A DNA stretch of 64,000 bases. Source: Roseateles sp. (GTDB lineage Bacteria > Pseudomonadota > Gammaproteobacteria > Burkholderiales > Burkholderiaceae_C). Below the pieces are notes generated by a model that saw only the letters and a list, made by a program, of their open reading frames with translations, had not been told where the DNA came from and did no database searches. Below are positions 1 to 8,556 of this stretch, one piece after another. The stretch lies in the NCBI GenBank assembly GCA_015657635.1, contig JACDQM010000027.1, forward strand, positions 1-64,000, in the 5' to 3' direction. The translations under genes and the position numbers were made by a program. Numbering within the stretch: position 1 is the first letter of the stretch; each line of letters starts with the position of its first letter.

Positions 1-5
1 CGCCG

Positions 6-699
6 ATGCTGTCGCTGCCGCAGGGCTATCGCGCGCTGGTGCTGGGCGCCAGCGGTGCCATCGGTGCGGCCCTGCTGGCGCGGCTGCGGGCTGATCCGCG
101 CTGTGCGTCAGCGCTGGGCTGCACCGCGGCTCACAGCCGGCGCTGGACCTGCAGGAGGAGGCCGGCGTGGCGGCGGCGCCGCCAGCTTGGGCGGGCAGGG
201 GCCGTTCCAACTCATCATCAACGCCGCCGGCCTGCTGCATGGCCCGGAACTGATGCCCGAGAAGAAGCTCGGCGATCTGCAACTGGCCCAGCTGCAGGCG
301 GTCTTCGCGGTCAACACCTTCGGGCCGGCGCTGCTGCTGCGCCACTTTGCGCCGCTGCTGGACCGCCACTGCGGCCGGATGGCGATGCTGTCGGCCAAGG
401 TGGGCAGCATTGGCGACAACCGGATGGGCGGCTGGTACAGCTACCGCGCCTCGAAGGCGGCCTTGAACATGCTGATCAAGACCGCGGCGATCGAGCTGCG
501 CCGCAGCCATCCGGGCGCTGTGCTGCTGGCCCTGCACCCCGGCACGGTCAACTCGGCCCTGTCGGCGCCGTTTCGCGGCGCCGAGCTCGGGCGCCCGGCC
601 GGCATGGCGGCCACCGAGCTGCTGCAGGTGATCGATGGCCTGGGCCCGGCGGACAGCGGCGGCTTCTTCAGCTACAGCGGCGAAGCGCTGCCCTGGTGA
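6..699 (+). pseudogene. SDR-family NAD(P)-dependent oxidoreductase, two frameshifts
   Basis: Short-chain dehydrogenase/reductase, substrate unknown. The first ORF gives the Rossmann motif GASGAIGAAL near residue 15. The reading frame then slips near 117-121 and again near 170-183, after which the rest of the fold is intact: NAAG at about 220, and the YRASK catalytic Tyr-x-x-x-Lys near 450. Joining the three frames gives one continuous SDR of about 230 residues. Each slip is repaired by adding one base, so two deletion errors in the data, or a genuinely dead gene, are both possible. The start may lie before the window. Its stop abuts the stop of the convergent oxidoreductase gene at 700. Confidence 0.75.
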
Positions 700-1296
700 T
701 CAGTGGCCTGCGCCGCCCAGCGCGCGCAGCTTGTCCAGCCATTTCTGGCGCTGGGCCTCGTCCATGCCCTCGATCATGCCGATCAGGGTCTCCTTGATCG
801 GTGCGATGCCGACGAAGCCGAGGATGTTGCGCTCCAGCGATTTGAGGCTGTGGGCGCGGTAGAAGTAGCGGTACATCAGCGCCGGCATGCCCATCGTGAC
901 GACCACCCGGGCGGAGCGTCCGCTCAGGGCCTTGTGGGCCAGGGGGTTGCCGCCCTCGGAGTTGAAGGCAAAGCCAGGCCGCGCGACTTGTTCCAGGAAA
1001 CCCTTCAGCAGCGCCGGCATCTCGCCCAGCCAGAGCGGGAAGAAGATCACCACATGCTCGCACCAGCCGATGGCCTGCTGGGCTTCCAGCAGCGAGGCCG
1101 GCAGCATGCCGTGCTCCCAGTCCTGCTTGCTACGCAGCAGCGGAAAGTCCAGCCAAGCCACGTCCACCTGACGCAGCTCATGGCCCGCCGCCACGGCGCC
1201 GGCGGCATAGGCCTCGGCCAGCGCGTGGCAGAAATGCGGTGCCGTGCTGTCGGGGTGGCCTTGAAGGATCAGGATGCGCTTGCTTTGTGTCGTCAT
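700..1296 (-). CDS. NAD(P)H-dependent oxidoreductase, flavodoxin-like fold
   Basis: A 198-residue protein of the NAD(P)H quinone reductase/KefF/MdaB-like family, expected to bind flavin and reduce quinones or similar electrophiles in the cytoplasm. The N-terminus shows the fold's first strand and loop (ILILQGHPDS). The central PLWLGEMPALLKGFLE segment is the typical active-site loop. I chose the ATG giving MTTQSKRILIL because the longer ORF upstream lacks any conserved sequence. Substrate is not predictable. It converges on the broken SDR gene with no spacer and has about 120 bp upstream before the next gene on its strand. Confidence 0.8.
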   Translation of the reverse strand: MTTQSKRILILQGHPDSTAPHFCHALAEAYAAGAVAAGHELRQVDVAWLDFPLLRSKQDWEHGMLPASLLEAQQAIGWCEHVVIFFPLWLGEMPALLKGFLEQVARPGFAFNSEGGNPLAHKALSGRSARVVVTMGMPALMYRYFYRAHSLKSLERNILGFVGIAPIKETLIGMIEGMDEAQRQKWLDKLRALGGAGH

Positions 1297-1417
1297 GCAG
1301 TACTCCAAACTCCGAGCTTCAGTCTGCGCTGTCGGCAGCTGAAGCTCTTGACTTGGAGCAGTGTCCAGGCGGCACTGCAGCGCAGCCGTCGCGCAATGAG
1401 GGGACTCGTCCTTTGGA

Positions 1418-2094
1418 TTAAGGAGCGATGTCGACGCGCAGCTGCAACTCGCGCAGCACGCTGGCTTCGGCATCACGCGTGGACAGCGTGCCGCGCTGCT
1501 GTGTCTGCAGGCTGGCGCCGCTGCGGGCGATGGTCAACCACTCACCCAGAGGCAGCTGCACCGTGCTCAACAGCAGGGTCTGCTGACGGGTGCCGGCCGG
1601 ATCGGTGGTGGCCTGGTCCAGCTGGGTGCGCAGCTCCACCGTTACCGGCTGGCGTGCGCCGGGCCAGCGGGGGGTGACGCTGAAGCTGCGCGTCTGGGTA
1701 GACAGGCCGCTGCGTGGCACGGCATAGACCTTGGCGCCGCCAGCCGGGCCGCCACCCGTCGTGGCCGCAGCCTCGATGCCGTAATCCAGCCATTGAACCG
1801 GCGTCATCTCGCTCAACTGCACGCTGGCGCTGGCACCGTTGAGCACCAGCAGGCGTGGCATCTCCTGCACGCCCGATTGACGCTTGTCGGTGCTGATCAC
1901 GACCTGACCCCGCGGGAGACCGAGCCGGCGGTGCCGAGCACCACGGCGCCGTCGCGCACGCCGGCCACCGCGGCGGCGCTGACCTGGGTCTCGACCCAGC
2001 GCAACTCCACCCACAGGTTCTTGCGTGGCAGGGCCTGCGCCGACGCTTGCGCGCACAGGGCGAACAACAGGAGCAGCGAGGTCAGGGCGCGCAT
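1418..2094 (-). pseudogene. Exported protein of unknown function, one frameshift
   Basis: I do not recognise a characterised family. The first frame (about 65 residues) has a clear Sec signal peptide (MRALTSLLLLFALCAQASAQ) followed by KNLWVELRWVET. The second frame carries on with QVVISTDKRQ, a segment reading LLVLNGASASVQLSE, and beta-rich sequence to the stop. The two frames join at a run of four C (1908-1911 on the plus strand). One more base there would make a continuous periplasmic protein of about 225 residues. The short hydrophobic strands vaguely recall secretin-associated proteins, but I would not assign that. It lies 6 bp downstream of the methyltransferase gene. Confidence 0.6.
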
Positions 2095-2100
2095 GGTGCT

Positions 2101-2943
2101 TCAAGCATACGCCGCTGGCCGTGCCAGCATCAGCACGGTGGTGTAGTGCAGCAAGACCTGGCCCCCGCTGGCGAAGCGCTGGAACAGCGCATCCACTGCA
2201 GCAGCGGCGGCGCGCCCGGCCTCGCTGTCGGGCCGGGGCATGTAGGAGCGCGAGAACACCAGGCTGCGCAGGCCGCCTGCATCCAGCGCGTGCTGGTGCG
2301 GCCAGCTCCATTCGCGTGGTGCGGTGCTGCCGAAGAAGGCGCCGACCTGGCCGCGGTCCTCATGCGCCAGCAGCGCGTTGCGGCGCTCGCCGCCGAAGGG
2401 GCCGAAGACCTCGTCGTTCAGCGCGCATTGCAACGCCTGCGCGGACTGACGGTCGTTCCAGATCAGCGCCACCTGGCCGCCGGGCTTCAGCACGCGCAGC
2501 ATCTCGGCGCGTGCCGCTTGCGGCTCGAACCAGTGGAAGGCCTGCGCCGCGGTGATCAGGTCCAGGCTGGCGTCGGGCAAGGGGATCGCTTCGGCCGAGC
2601 CTGCGGCGCTGCTGTAGCCGGGCTGGCCTCCCAGTTGCGCATCGCAGGCGGCGCGCATCTCGGCACTGGGCTCGACGGCACACGCAGCCCAGCCGCGCGC
2701 CAGCAAGCCTTGGGTGAGCAGGCCAGTGCCGGCGCCGATGTCGGCGATCCGGGCCTGCGCCGGTAGCGCGCACTCCTGCGCCAGCGCGTCGAACAGTGCC
2801 TGCGGATAGTCGGGCCGCGAGGCCAGGTAGTCGGCCGTCTTGGCGCCGAAGATGGCGCGCACGCCGCCCTGCGGTTCGTAGAGGCCGCGCAGCGCGGCGC
2901 CGGTGTCAGGTCTTGCCTGTGAAGGGTTTGCGGGTTCGTTCAT
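2101..2943 (-). CDS. Class I SAM-dependent methyltransferase
   Basis: A 280-residue methyltransferase of the Methyltransf_11/UbiE-like group, substrate unknown. Motif I is visible as DIGAGTGLLTQGLL around residue 68. It is followed by an acidic residue in AVEPSAEMR (ribose contact), the motif LDLITAAQAFHWF and LRVLKPGGQVALIWND, all typical of the family. The chosen ATG gives MNEPANPSQARP, after which conserved sequence begins at about residue 20. The gene ends just upstream of the exported hypothetical gene, so the two may be co-transcribed. Confidence 0.85.
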   Translation of the reverse strand: MNEPANPSQARPDTGAALRGLYEPQGGVRAIFGAKTADYLASRPDYPQALFDALAQECALPAQARIADIGAGTGLLTQGLLARGWAACAVEPSAEMRAACDAQLGGQPGYSSAAGSAEAIPLPDASLDLITAAQAFHWFEPQAARAEMLRVLKPGGQVALIWNDRQSAQALQCALNDEVFGPFGGERRNALLAHEDRGQVGAFFGSTAPREWSWPHQHALDAGGLRSLVFSRSYMPRPDSEAGRAAAAAVDALFQRFASGGQVLLHYTTVLMLARPAAYA

Positions 2944-2987
2944 GCCGCCAGCATAGGGGCTGGCGGCCGGCGGCGGAAGCCGCGGAC

Positions 2988-3968
2988 TCAATCCACGCTG
3001 GCGCCTGACTCGCGCACCACGCGTCCCAGGCGGACCGATTCGGTGCGGATCAGCTGGCCGAACTGCTCGGGCGTGCCGGCCACGATCGGCGTGCCCAGGT
3101 CTTCCCATTTCTTGCGGAACACGGGGTCCTTGAAGGCCGCCAGCACCGCGCCGTTGATCTTCTTGACGATCTCGGGCGGCGTGCCGGCGCGCATCGCGAT
3201 GCCGTGCCAGGCGGTGACCTCGAAGTTGGCCAGGCCCGATTCGGCCAGCGTCGGCACCTCGGGCAGGGCCGGGCTGCGTTTGGCGGAGGTGACTGCCAGC
3301 GGCGTGAGCTTGCCCGCCTTGATGTGCTGCAGCGAGCTGCCCAGCACGTCGAACATCACCTTGACCTGACCGCCAACCAGATCGTTCAGCGCCGGGCCGG
3401 CGCCGCGGTAGGGGATGTGCGAGAGCTTGATGCCCACCGCCTTGTTGAAGATCTCGCCGGCCAGGTGCTGCGGCGTGCCGTTGCCGGCCGAAGCGAAGCT
3501 CAGGTCCTGCGGCTTGATGCGGCCCTGGGCGATCAGCTCCTTGACATTCTTGATGCCGGTCGAGGGGTGGACCTCCAGAACCAGCGGGAAGGACGAGAGC
3601 TGCACCACCGGCACCAGATCGGTCAGCGGGCTGTACGTCATGTTCTTGAACAGGGTCTGGTTCACCGCCATCGGGCCGCTGGCGGCCAGCAGCAGGGTGT
3701 AGCCGTCGGCCGGCGCCTGCTTGGCCACCTCGCCGCTGCCCACATTGCCGCCGGCGCCGCCCTTGTTCTCGATCACGATCGTGGTGCCCAGTCGCGTCTG
3801 CAGCTCGGGCTGCAGCAGGCGGGCCATCAGATCGGTGGGGCCGCCGGGCGGGTAGGGCACGACGAAGCGGATCGGCTTGGACGGCCAGGCGTCCTGCGCC
3901 TGGGCGCCCAGGCTGAGCAGGGCGGTGCCGATCAGGGCGAGGGTCTTCAGGTGGCTGCGGCGTTGCAT
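2988..3968 (-). CDS. Bug/TctC-family tripartite tricarboxylate receptor
   Basis: A 326-residue periplasmic solute-binding protein of the Bug (Bordetella uptake gene) family, which is greatly expanded in Burkholderiales and binds carboxylates. The N-terminus is a signal peptide (ALIGTALLSLGAQAQ). The hallmark Bug segments PIRFVVPYPPGG, ENKGGAGGNVG and HIPYRGAGPALNDL are present. It is the last gene of the minus-strand HAD/BKACE cluster, 57 bp downstream of the BKACE gene, so its ligand is probably the carboxylate those enzymes degrade. No TctA/TctB membrane partners are encoded nearby, as is common for orphan Bug proteins. Confidence 0.9.
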   Translation of the reverse strand: MQRRSHLKTLALIGTALLSLGAQAQDAWPSKPIRFVVPYPPGGPTDLMARLLQPELQTRLGTTIVIENKGGAGGNVGSGEVAKQAPADGYTLLLAASGPMAVNQTLFKNMTYSPLTDLVPVVQLSSFPLVLEVHPSTGIKNVKELIAQGRIKPQDLSFASAGNGTPQHLAGEIFNKAVGIKLSHIPYRGAGPALNDLVGGQVKVMFDVLGSSLQHIKAGKLTPLAVTSAKRSPALPEVPTLAESGLANFEVTAWHGIAMRAGTPPEIVKKINGAVLAAFKDPVFRKKWEDLGTPIVAGTPEQFGQLIRTESVRLGRVVRESGASVD

Positions 3969-4025
3969 GGGGTCTTGTCTCCTTGAGTGTTCTTGCTTGT
4001 CCAGGGGCTTGGCTTTGCGGGACGC

Positions 4026-4850
4026 TTATCTGAATCGTTCGCGCAGGCTGGCCGCAGTGGCCAGCGGCCGGCCCAGCGCTGTGGCCAGGCTGGTGATCTG
4101 GCGCACCAGCGCGGTGTTGTCCGGTGCCACGCTGCCGTCCTTCAGGAACAGGTTGTTCTCGAAGCCCACGCGCACATGGCCGCCCAGCGCCATGGCGGCG
4201 GCCATGCAGGCATGTTCGGCCGCACCGAAGGCACAGACGGCCCAGGGCTCAGGGCCGCTGTGGGCCTGCACAAAGGGCAGCAGATCGTGCGGCGACGAGA
4301 CCTGGCCGGCGCTGTAGCGGCCCAGCACGAAGAGTAGGAACCAGGGCGCATCGGGGATCACGCCGGCCTTCTGCAGCGCCTGCCAGCGCAGCACATCGGC
4401 CGTGTCGTAGAGGATCACCTGGGTCATGATGCGTTCGGCCGCCAGCCAGGCGAAGAAGTGGGCCAGCCCGCTTTCTCCGATCTCGGGCTGGTCCAGCTCG
4501 CGCAGGCCGATCGACACCGCCTCGGGGCGCAGCTCCCTCACCATCACGATCTGTTCGCGGGCCTGGTAGACCTTGGCGGCTTCGCTGGTGACCTGCAGCA
4601 CCATCGCATCGCCCACCGCGGCACGCACGGCGCGCAAGGCCTCGCGGTAGCCGGCCACGTCCAGGCTGTGGCGGCCGGTGGCGTCGCGGATATGCAGGTG
4701 CAGCATGGCCGCGCCGGCCTCGCAGCATTGCTTGGCGGTGGCGGCCAGGCTGGCGGGCGTCAGCGGCAGCGCGGGGTGGTCGGCGGCCTGCTTGTAGGCG
4801 CCGTTGGGCGCCACGGTGATGATCAGTTCGTCCATGGTGTTGCGCTTCAT
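4026..4850 (-). CDS. BKACE-family beta-keto acid cleavage enzyme (former DUF849)
   Basis: A 274-residue zinc enzyme of the beta-keto acid cleavage family, whose founding member Kce condenses 3-keto-5-aminohexanoate with acetyl-CoA. Members act on various beta-keto acids, including dehydrocarnitine. The LHLHIRD motif (about residue 50) supplies the two metal-binding histidines. ITVAPNGA at the N-terminus and the C-terminal GGHVRVGFENN segment are diagnostic. Its start overlaps the stop of the upstream dehydrogenase gene (ATGA), implying translational coupling. That pairing suggests oxidation of a beta-hydroxy acid followed by cleavage of the keto product. A second Met five codons in is an alternative start. 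Confidence 0.88.
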   Translation of the reverse strand: MKRNTMDELIITVAPNGAYKQAADHPALPLTPASLAATAKQCCEAGAAMLHLHIRDATGRHSLDVAGYREALRAVRAAVGDAMVLQVTSEAAKVYQAREQIVMVRELRPEAVSIGLRELDQPEIGESGLAHFFAWLAAERIMTQVILYDTADVLRWQALQKAGVIPDAPWFLLFVLGRYSAGQVSSPHDLLPFVQAHSGPEPWAVCAFGAAEHACMAAAMALGGHVRVGFENNLFLKDGSVAPDNTALVRQITSLATALGRPLATAASLRERFR

Positions 4851-5809
4851 GTGGCGTCCTCGGTCTGGCGCAGCGGCGGCAGCTCGCCGGCCAGCAGCTT
4901 CAAGCCTTCGGTCAGCAGGCGGTCGTAGCGGGCGCGCTCGGCCAGGCGCTTGTCCTCGGGCCAATCGAAGAAGCCAGCGCCGGCCTTCATGCCGAGTCGG
5001 CCTTGCGCAACACGTTCGCGCAGCGCCGCCGAAGGCTCGCGCGTGGCGCTCAGATCGGGGTACATGGTGGTGGCGGCCGCGCAGTGCACGTCCAGGCCGG
5101 CGTGGTCGCGCTGCAGCACCGGGCCGGCGGCCAGGAAGCGGAATCCGAAACCGAAGCGCACCGCGGCGTCCACGTCCTCGGCTGTGGCCACGCCCTCGTC
5201 GATCAGCGCAAAAGCTTCGCGCGCCAGCGCATGCTGCAGGCGGTTGGCCAGGAAGCCCGGCTTGTCCTTGCGCACCCGCACCGGCACCAGGCCGCAGCCG
5301 CGCATCATCGCGTCCAGGCGGGCGGCGCCGCTCTCCTCGCTGCTGGGGCCTATCACCACCTCGACCAGGGGCACCAGGTGCGCGGGCATGAAGAAGTGCA
5401 GGCCGTACATGCGCTGCTGGCCTGGCAGGCCTTCGGCGATGGCGCTGATGGGGTAGCTGGAGCTGTTGCTGGTCAGCAGGCAGTCGGGGCGGGCACGGTC
5501 TTGAAGTTCGGCAAAGAGTTGCTGCTTGAGTGGCAGGCGCTCGGGGATGCACTCGATCACCAGCGCGGTCTTGGCCCAATCCACCTCGTCCAGCGAGGCC
5601 GCCAGGCCCAGCCTGTCGGCGCGCGCCTGCAGGCCCAGCGGCGCCAGGCGCTCGGCCACATGGGCGCGCAGCGCGGCGCGGCGCGCGTCCTGCTGCTCCA
5701 GCACCGTCACCGCATAGCCGCCGCGGCGCAGCACCACGGCCACATCGGCCCCCATGGTGCCGCCGCCGACGATCAGCACCTGACCGTCCAGATGATCCAG
5801 TTCCGCCAT
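4847..5809 (-). CDS. 3-hydroxyacyl-CoA dehydrogenase / L-carnitine dehydrogenase-like
   Basis: A 320-residue NAD-dependent dehydrogenase of the 3-hydroxyacyl-CoA dehydrogenase superfamily. The dinucleotide-binding motif GGGTMG is at residues 15-20. NSSSYPIS and LHFFMPAHLVPLVEVV correspond to the catalytic-domain segments around the Ser and His active residues. LANRLQHALAREAFALIDEG begins the C-terminal dimerisation domain. The start at MAELDHLDG gives normal family length; the longer ORF upstream runs through the intergenic region and is not credible. With a BKACE gene coupled directly downstream, a carnitine-dehydrogenase-like role is plausible but is inference. Confidence 0.83.
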   Translation of the reverse strand: MAELDHLDGQVLIVGGGTMGADVAVVLRRGGYAVTVLEQQDARRAALRAHVAERLAPLGLQARADRLGLAASLDEVDWAKTALVIECIPERLPLKQQLFAELQDRARPDCLLTSNSSSYPISAIAEGLPGQQRMYGLHFFMPAHLVPLVEVVIGPSSEESGAARLDAMMRGCGLVPVRVRKDKPGFLANRLQHALAREAFALIDEGVATAEDVDAAVRFGFGFRFLAAGPVLQRDHAGLDVHCAAATTMYPDLSATREPSAALRERVAQGRLGMKAGAGFFDWPEDKRLAERARYDRLLTEGLKLLAGELPPLRQTEDAT

Positions 5810-5886
5810 GTCGGCGTCTCCTCTGCTGTGTGTTGGCGGCGAGTCTAGGAATAGCGCATTGATACGTCCATTCGAGAGTTTTGATA

Positions 5887-5911
5887 AATTGATCGCCAAT
5901 GCTGATCAATT
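5887..5911. promoter_or_regulatory. Inverted repeat with LysR-box geometry
   Basis: A perfect 8-bp inverted repeat, AATTGATC then a 9-base spacer then GATCAATT. Its inner part is ATC-N9-GAT, the NodD/LysR-box form containing T-N11-A. It spans the start codon of the divergent lysR-type gene (ATG at 5899-5901) and lies at the edge of the 89-bp region shared with the HAD/BKACE/Bug operon. A LysR operator used for autoregulation is the natural reading. Binding has not been shown. Confidence 0.55.
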
Positions 5912-6822
5912 GCTCCCTGCGCGAGCTGGAGGTCTTTCTGACCCTGGCCGAGACGCTGAACTACCGCCGCTCGGCCGAGCGCCTGCACCTGTCGCAACCG
6001 GCGGTGTCGGGCGTGATCCGGCGCCTGGAGGCCTCGCTGGGCGCGCCGCTGTTCGAGCGCAGCACGCGCGCCGTCAAGCTGACCGCCGCCGGCCTGGTGT
6101 TCCGCGAGCGCGTGGCCCTGCTGCGCCAGCAGGCCGATTCGGCGGTGCAGGCGGTGCGCGACGTGGCCGAGCTGCGCGAGGGCCGGGTGCGCGTCGCGGC
6201 CCTGCCTTCGCTGGCGGCCACGGCAGTGCCTGCCGCCTTCGCGCGCTTCGCGGCGCGCTATCCCGGCGTTCGCCTGGAGATGCTGGACACCCTGTCCGGC
6301 CCGGCCTTCGACCTTGTGCGCGCCGGCCAGGCCGATGTGGCGCTGACAGCGGCCAACCCGGCCTATGCCGACCTCGAATACCAGCCGCTGGGCGAGGACC
6401 GTTTCGTGCTGCTGCTGCCGCCCGGCCATGCGCTGGCGAAGAAGAGCGGCGCGCTGCGCTGGGCCGACACGGCGGCGCTGCCGCATATCTCGATGCCGCG
6501 GCCGACCAGCGTGCGCCAGTACGCTGACGAGGCCATGCAGCTCAATGGCCTGCGCTTCGCGCCGCAGTACGAGGTGGAGCACCTGGCCACCATCAACGCC
6601 ATGGTGGCCGCCGGCCTGGGCGTGGCGGCGCTGCCCGAGCTGGCGGCGCGGGTGGCGCGCGGCCCGCTGGTGAAGAGCCGACCGCTGGTGGCGCCAGTGC
6701 TGCCGCGTCCGCTGGGTCTGGTGACGCTGCGCGGCCGCAGCCTCTCGCCAGCGGCCGAGGCCATGGTGGAGATGCTGCGCGCCGAGACGCTGGCACTGAT
6801 CAGCGCGCCAGCGCCGGATTGA
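5899..6822 (+). CDS. LysR-family transcriptional regulator
   Basis: A 307-residue LysR regulator. The N-terminal winged helix-turn-helix is clear: LRELEVFLTLAETLNY, then LHLSQPAVSGVIRRLE (about residues 8-60). A substrate-binding domain occupies about 90-300. It is divergent from the HAD/BKACE/Bug operon with only 89 bp between starts, the classical arrangement for a LysR activator and its target operon. The ligand is probably an intermediate of that pathway. Its last codons overlap by 23 bp the end of the convergent matrixin-like gene. Confidence 0.92.
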   Translation: MLINCSLRELEVFLTLAETLNYRRSAERLHLSQPAVSGVIRRLEASLGAPLFERSTRAVKLTAAGLVFRERVALLRQQADSAVQAVRDVAELREGRVRVAALPSLAATAVPAAFARFAARYPGVRLEMLDTLSGPAFDLVRAGQADVALTAANPAYADLEYQPLGEDRFVLLLPPGHALAKKSGALRWADTAALPHISMPRPTSVRQYADEAMQLNGLRFAPQYEVEHLATINAMVAAGLGVAALPELAARVARGPLVKSRPLVAPVLPRPLGLVTLRGRSLSPAAEAMVEMLRAETLALISAPAPD

Positions 6823-7512
6823 CGCCGGCGGGCAGGCGATTGGCCGCGCGGCAGCGCTGGATGTCGCAGGCGGTAGGCAGCGCGGAGCGGTACTCCACAT
6901 GGGCTTTCAGCGCGGCCGGTTCGCGCAGGCTGCAGCGGCCGCCCTTGCCGTCGTCGTAGTAGGACATCACATCGACGCAGCGCCGCGAGTGCGCCACCAG
7001 GCCGAGGAAATGGCCCATCTCGTGGGCCACAGTCATTTGCAGCGTCTCGACGGCTGGGTGCCGTGGGTTGCGCTGACGCAGCAGCGCGAACATCGCCGGG
7101 CTGAGGTTCAGCGTGCGCTGCGTCAGGTTGGCGGCGGCGAAGTTGCCGCGCACCGCGGCATCGTCCCACTGCACCCGCACCAGGCCTTGCGCGGGATCGG
7201 GCTTGTGCCTGCGCGCCTGCGCGTCGTCCATCACCTGCACCGGCAGCCCGCAGGGCGCCCAGGCCTGCGCGGCGCGCTGCAGCACGCCCTGCACCTGCTC
7301 GGCGCTGAACCAGGCCGCGCGCCGGCATGCGCGTAGACAAACAGCCAGGCGCCATGCGGCGAGGGCGTGTCGCGGCCATCGTTCCAGGTCTGCAACTCGC
7401 CCGGCAGGCACTGCGCGATCTCCTGCGCGCGGGTGTCACTGAAGGCCAGCGCCGGCGCACCCGGCAGCGCCAGCAGCAGGGCCAGGGCCGCGGCGGCGAA
7501 ACGCCACTTCAT
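6800..7512 (-). pseudogene. Matrixin-like secreted zinc metalloprotease, one frameshift
   Basis: The first frame has a Sec signal peptide (MKWRFAAAALALLLALPG) and runs to VYAHAG. The second resumes at AAWFSAEQV and contains the metzincin zinc site HEMGHFLGLVAH followed by the Met-turn-like DVMSYY. One missing base in the GC-rich stretch near 7314-7326 explains the break. Restored, it would be a secreted protease of about 237 residues in the matrixin/M10-like group. Its start overlaps the stop of the exporter gene upstream (ATGA). Whether it is a true pseudogene or an assembly error cannot be decided from this copy. Confidence 0.7.
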
Positions 7513-8405
7513 CGTGAACGCCAGGGCCGCAGCGGCCACAGCAGGTTCAAGGCCAGGCCGCTGAGCACCAGGGCAGCGGCGCCCAGCTTCCAGGCCGGCA
7601 GGCCTTCGCCCAGCCACCAGGCAGCGGTGCTCATGCCGAACACCGGCACCAGCAGGGCCAGTGGCACGATCTGGTTGGTGGGGTGGCGCGACAGCAGCCA
7701 GCCCCAGACGCCATAGCCGAACAAGGTGTTGCCCACCGCCTGCCAGACCAGCGCGCCCCAGGCCACCGGGCCGGCGCTGGCCAGGCCTTCGGCGATGCGT
7801 GCCGGACCTTCGAAGATCAGCGACAGCAGCAGCAAGGGCGGCGCGGCGAACACCGAGCTCCACACCACATAGGCCAGCATGTTCACGCGGCCGGCGCGCT
7901 TGCCGACGATATTGCCGCTGGCCCAGCTGAAGGCGGCCAGCAGCACCATCGCCAGGCCCAGCACCGTGGTGTGCGCATCGGTGTGCGCGCCGATCACCGC
8001 CAGGCCCGAGGCGGCCAGCAGCAGGGCCAGCCATTGATAGGGCTGCGGTGCCTCGTGGCTCAGGCGCATGGCCAGCAGCAGCGTGAAGAAGACCTGGGTC
8101 TGGATCACCAGCGAGGCCAGGCCAGGCGAGATCTGCGAGCCCATCGCCAGGTAGAGCAGGCCGAACTGGCCGACACCTACCAGCGCGCCATAAGCGGCCA
8201 GATTGCGCCAGGGCACCGCCGGCCGCGGCAGGAAGAAGATGGCCGGCAGCACCGCCAGCGCGAAGCGCAGCGCCGCGAACAGCAGCGGCGGGAAGGCATT
8301 CAGCCCGAGCCGGATGATGACGAAGTTGCTGCCCCAGATCGAGACGACGGCCAGCGCCAGCAGCAGGTGACGAAGGGGCAGGGCGGCGGGCTGTGGGAGG
8401 CTCAT
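7509..8405 (-). CDS. EamA/DMT-family transporter
   Basis: A 298-residue inner-membrane protein with about ten hydrophobic segments and the two-repeat EamA layout (drug/metabolite transporter superfamily). The first helix has SIWGSNFVIIRLGLNAFPPLLFA (family hallmark near residue 20), and the second repeat has FSWASGNIVGKRAG. Homologues export amino acids or metabolites, often O-acetylserine/cysteine-type compounds. The start at MSLPQPAAL leaves the first helix near the N-terminus as expected. The Lrp-type regulator gene 150 bp upstream on the same strand could be linked functionally, but nothing here proves it. Confidence 0.87.
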   Translation of the reverse strand: MSLPQPAALPLRHLLLALAVVSIWGSNFVIIRLGLNAFPPLLFAALRFALAVLPAIFFLPRPAVPWRNLAAYGALVGVGQFGLLYLAMGSQISPGLASLVIQTQVFFTLLLAMRLSHEAPQPYQWLALLLAASGLAVIGAHTDAHTTVLGLAMVLLAAFSWASGNIVGKRAGRVNMLAYVVWSSVFAAPPLLLLSLIFEGPARIAEGLASAGPVAWGALVWQAVGNTLFGYGVWGWLLSRHPTNQIVPLALLVPVFGMSTAAWWLGEGLPAWKLGAAALVLSGLALNLLWPLRPWRSR

Positions 8406-8556
8406 GCGTTGGGGGCGGCAGCGGGTTGAACCCGCGAGAACGGGGCGCTGCGATGGTAGCTGCCGGGCGGCCAAGCCCAGGGAAGCCCTGCATAAAGCGG
8501 CGCGAGTCCGCGCGATCACGGACCGCGTTGATCTGTGCCGAGCTCCTCTGGTGGGC

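Noticed and set aside
6900-7336. Plus-strand ORF opposite the matrixin-like gene
   Set aside because: The minus strand holds the zinc motif HEMGHFLGLVAH; the plus frame has no motif.
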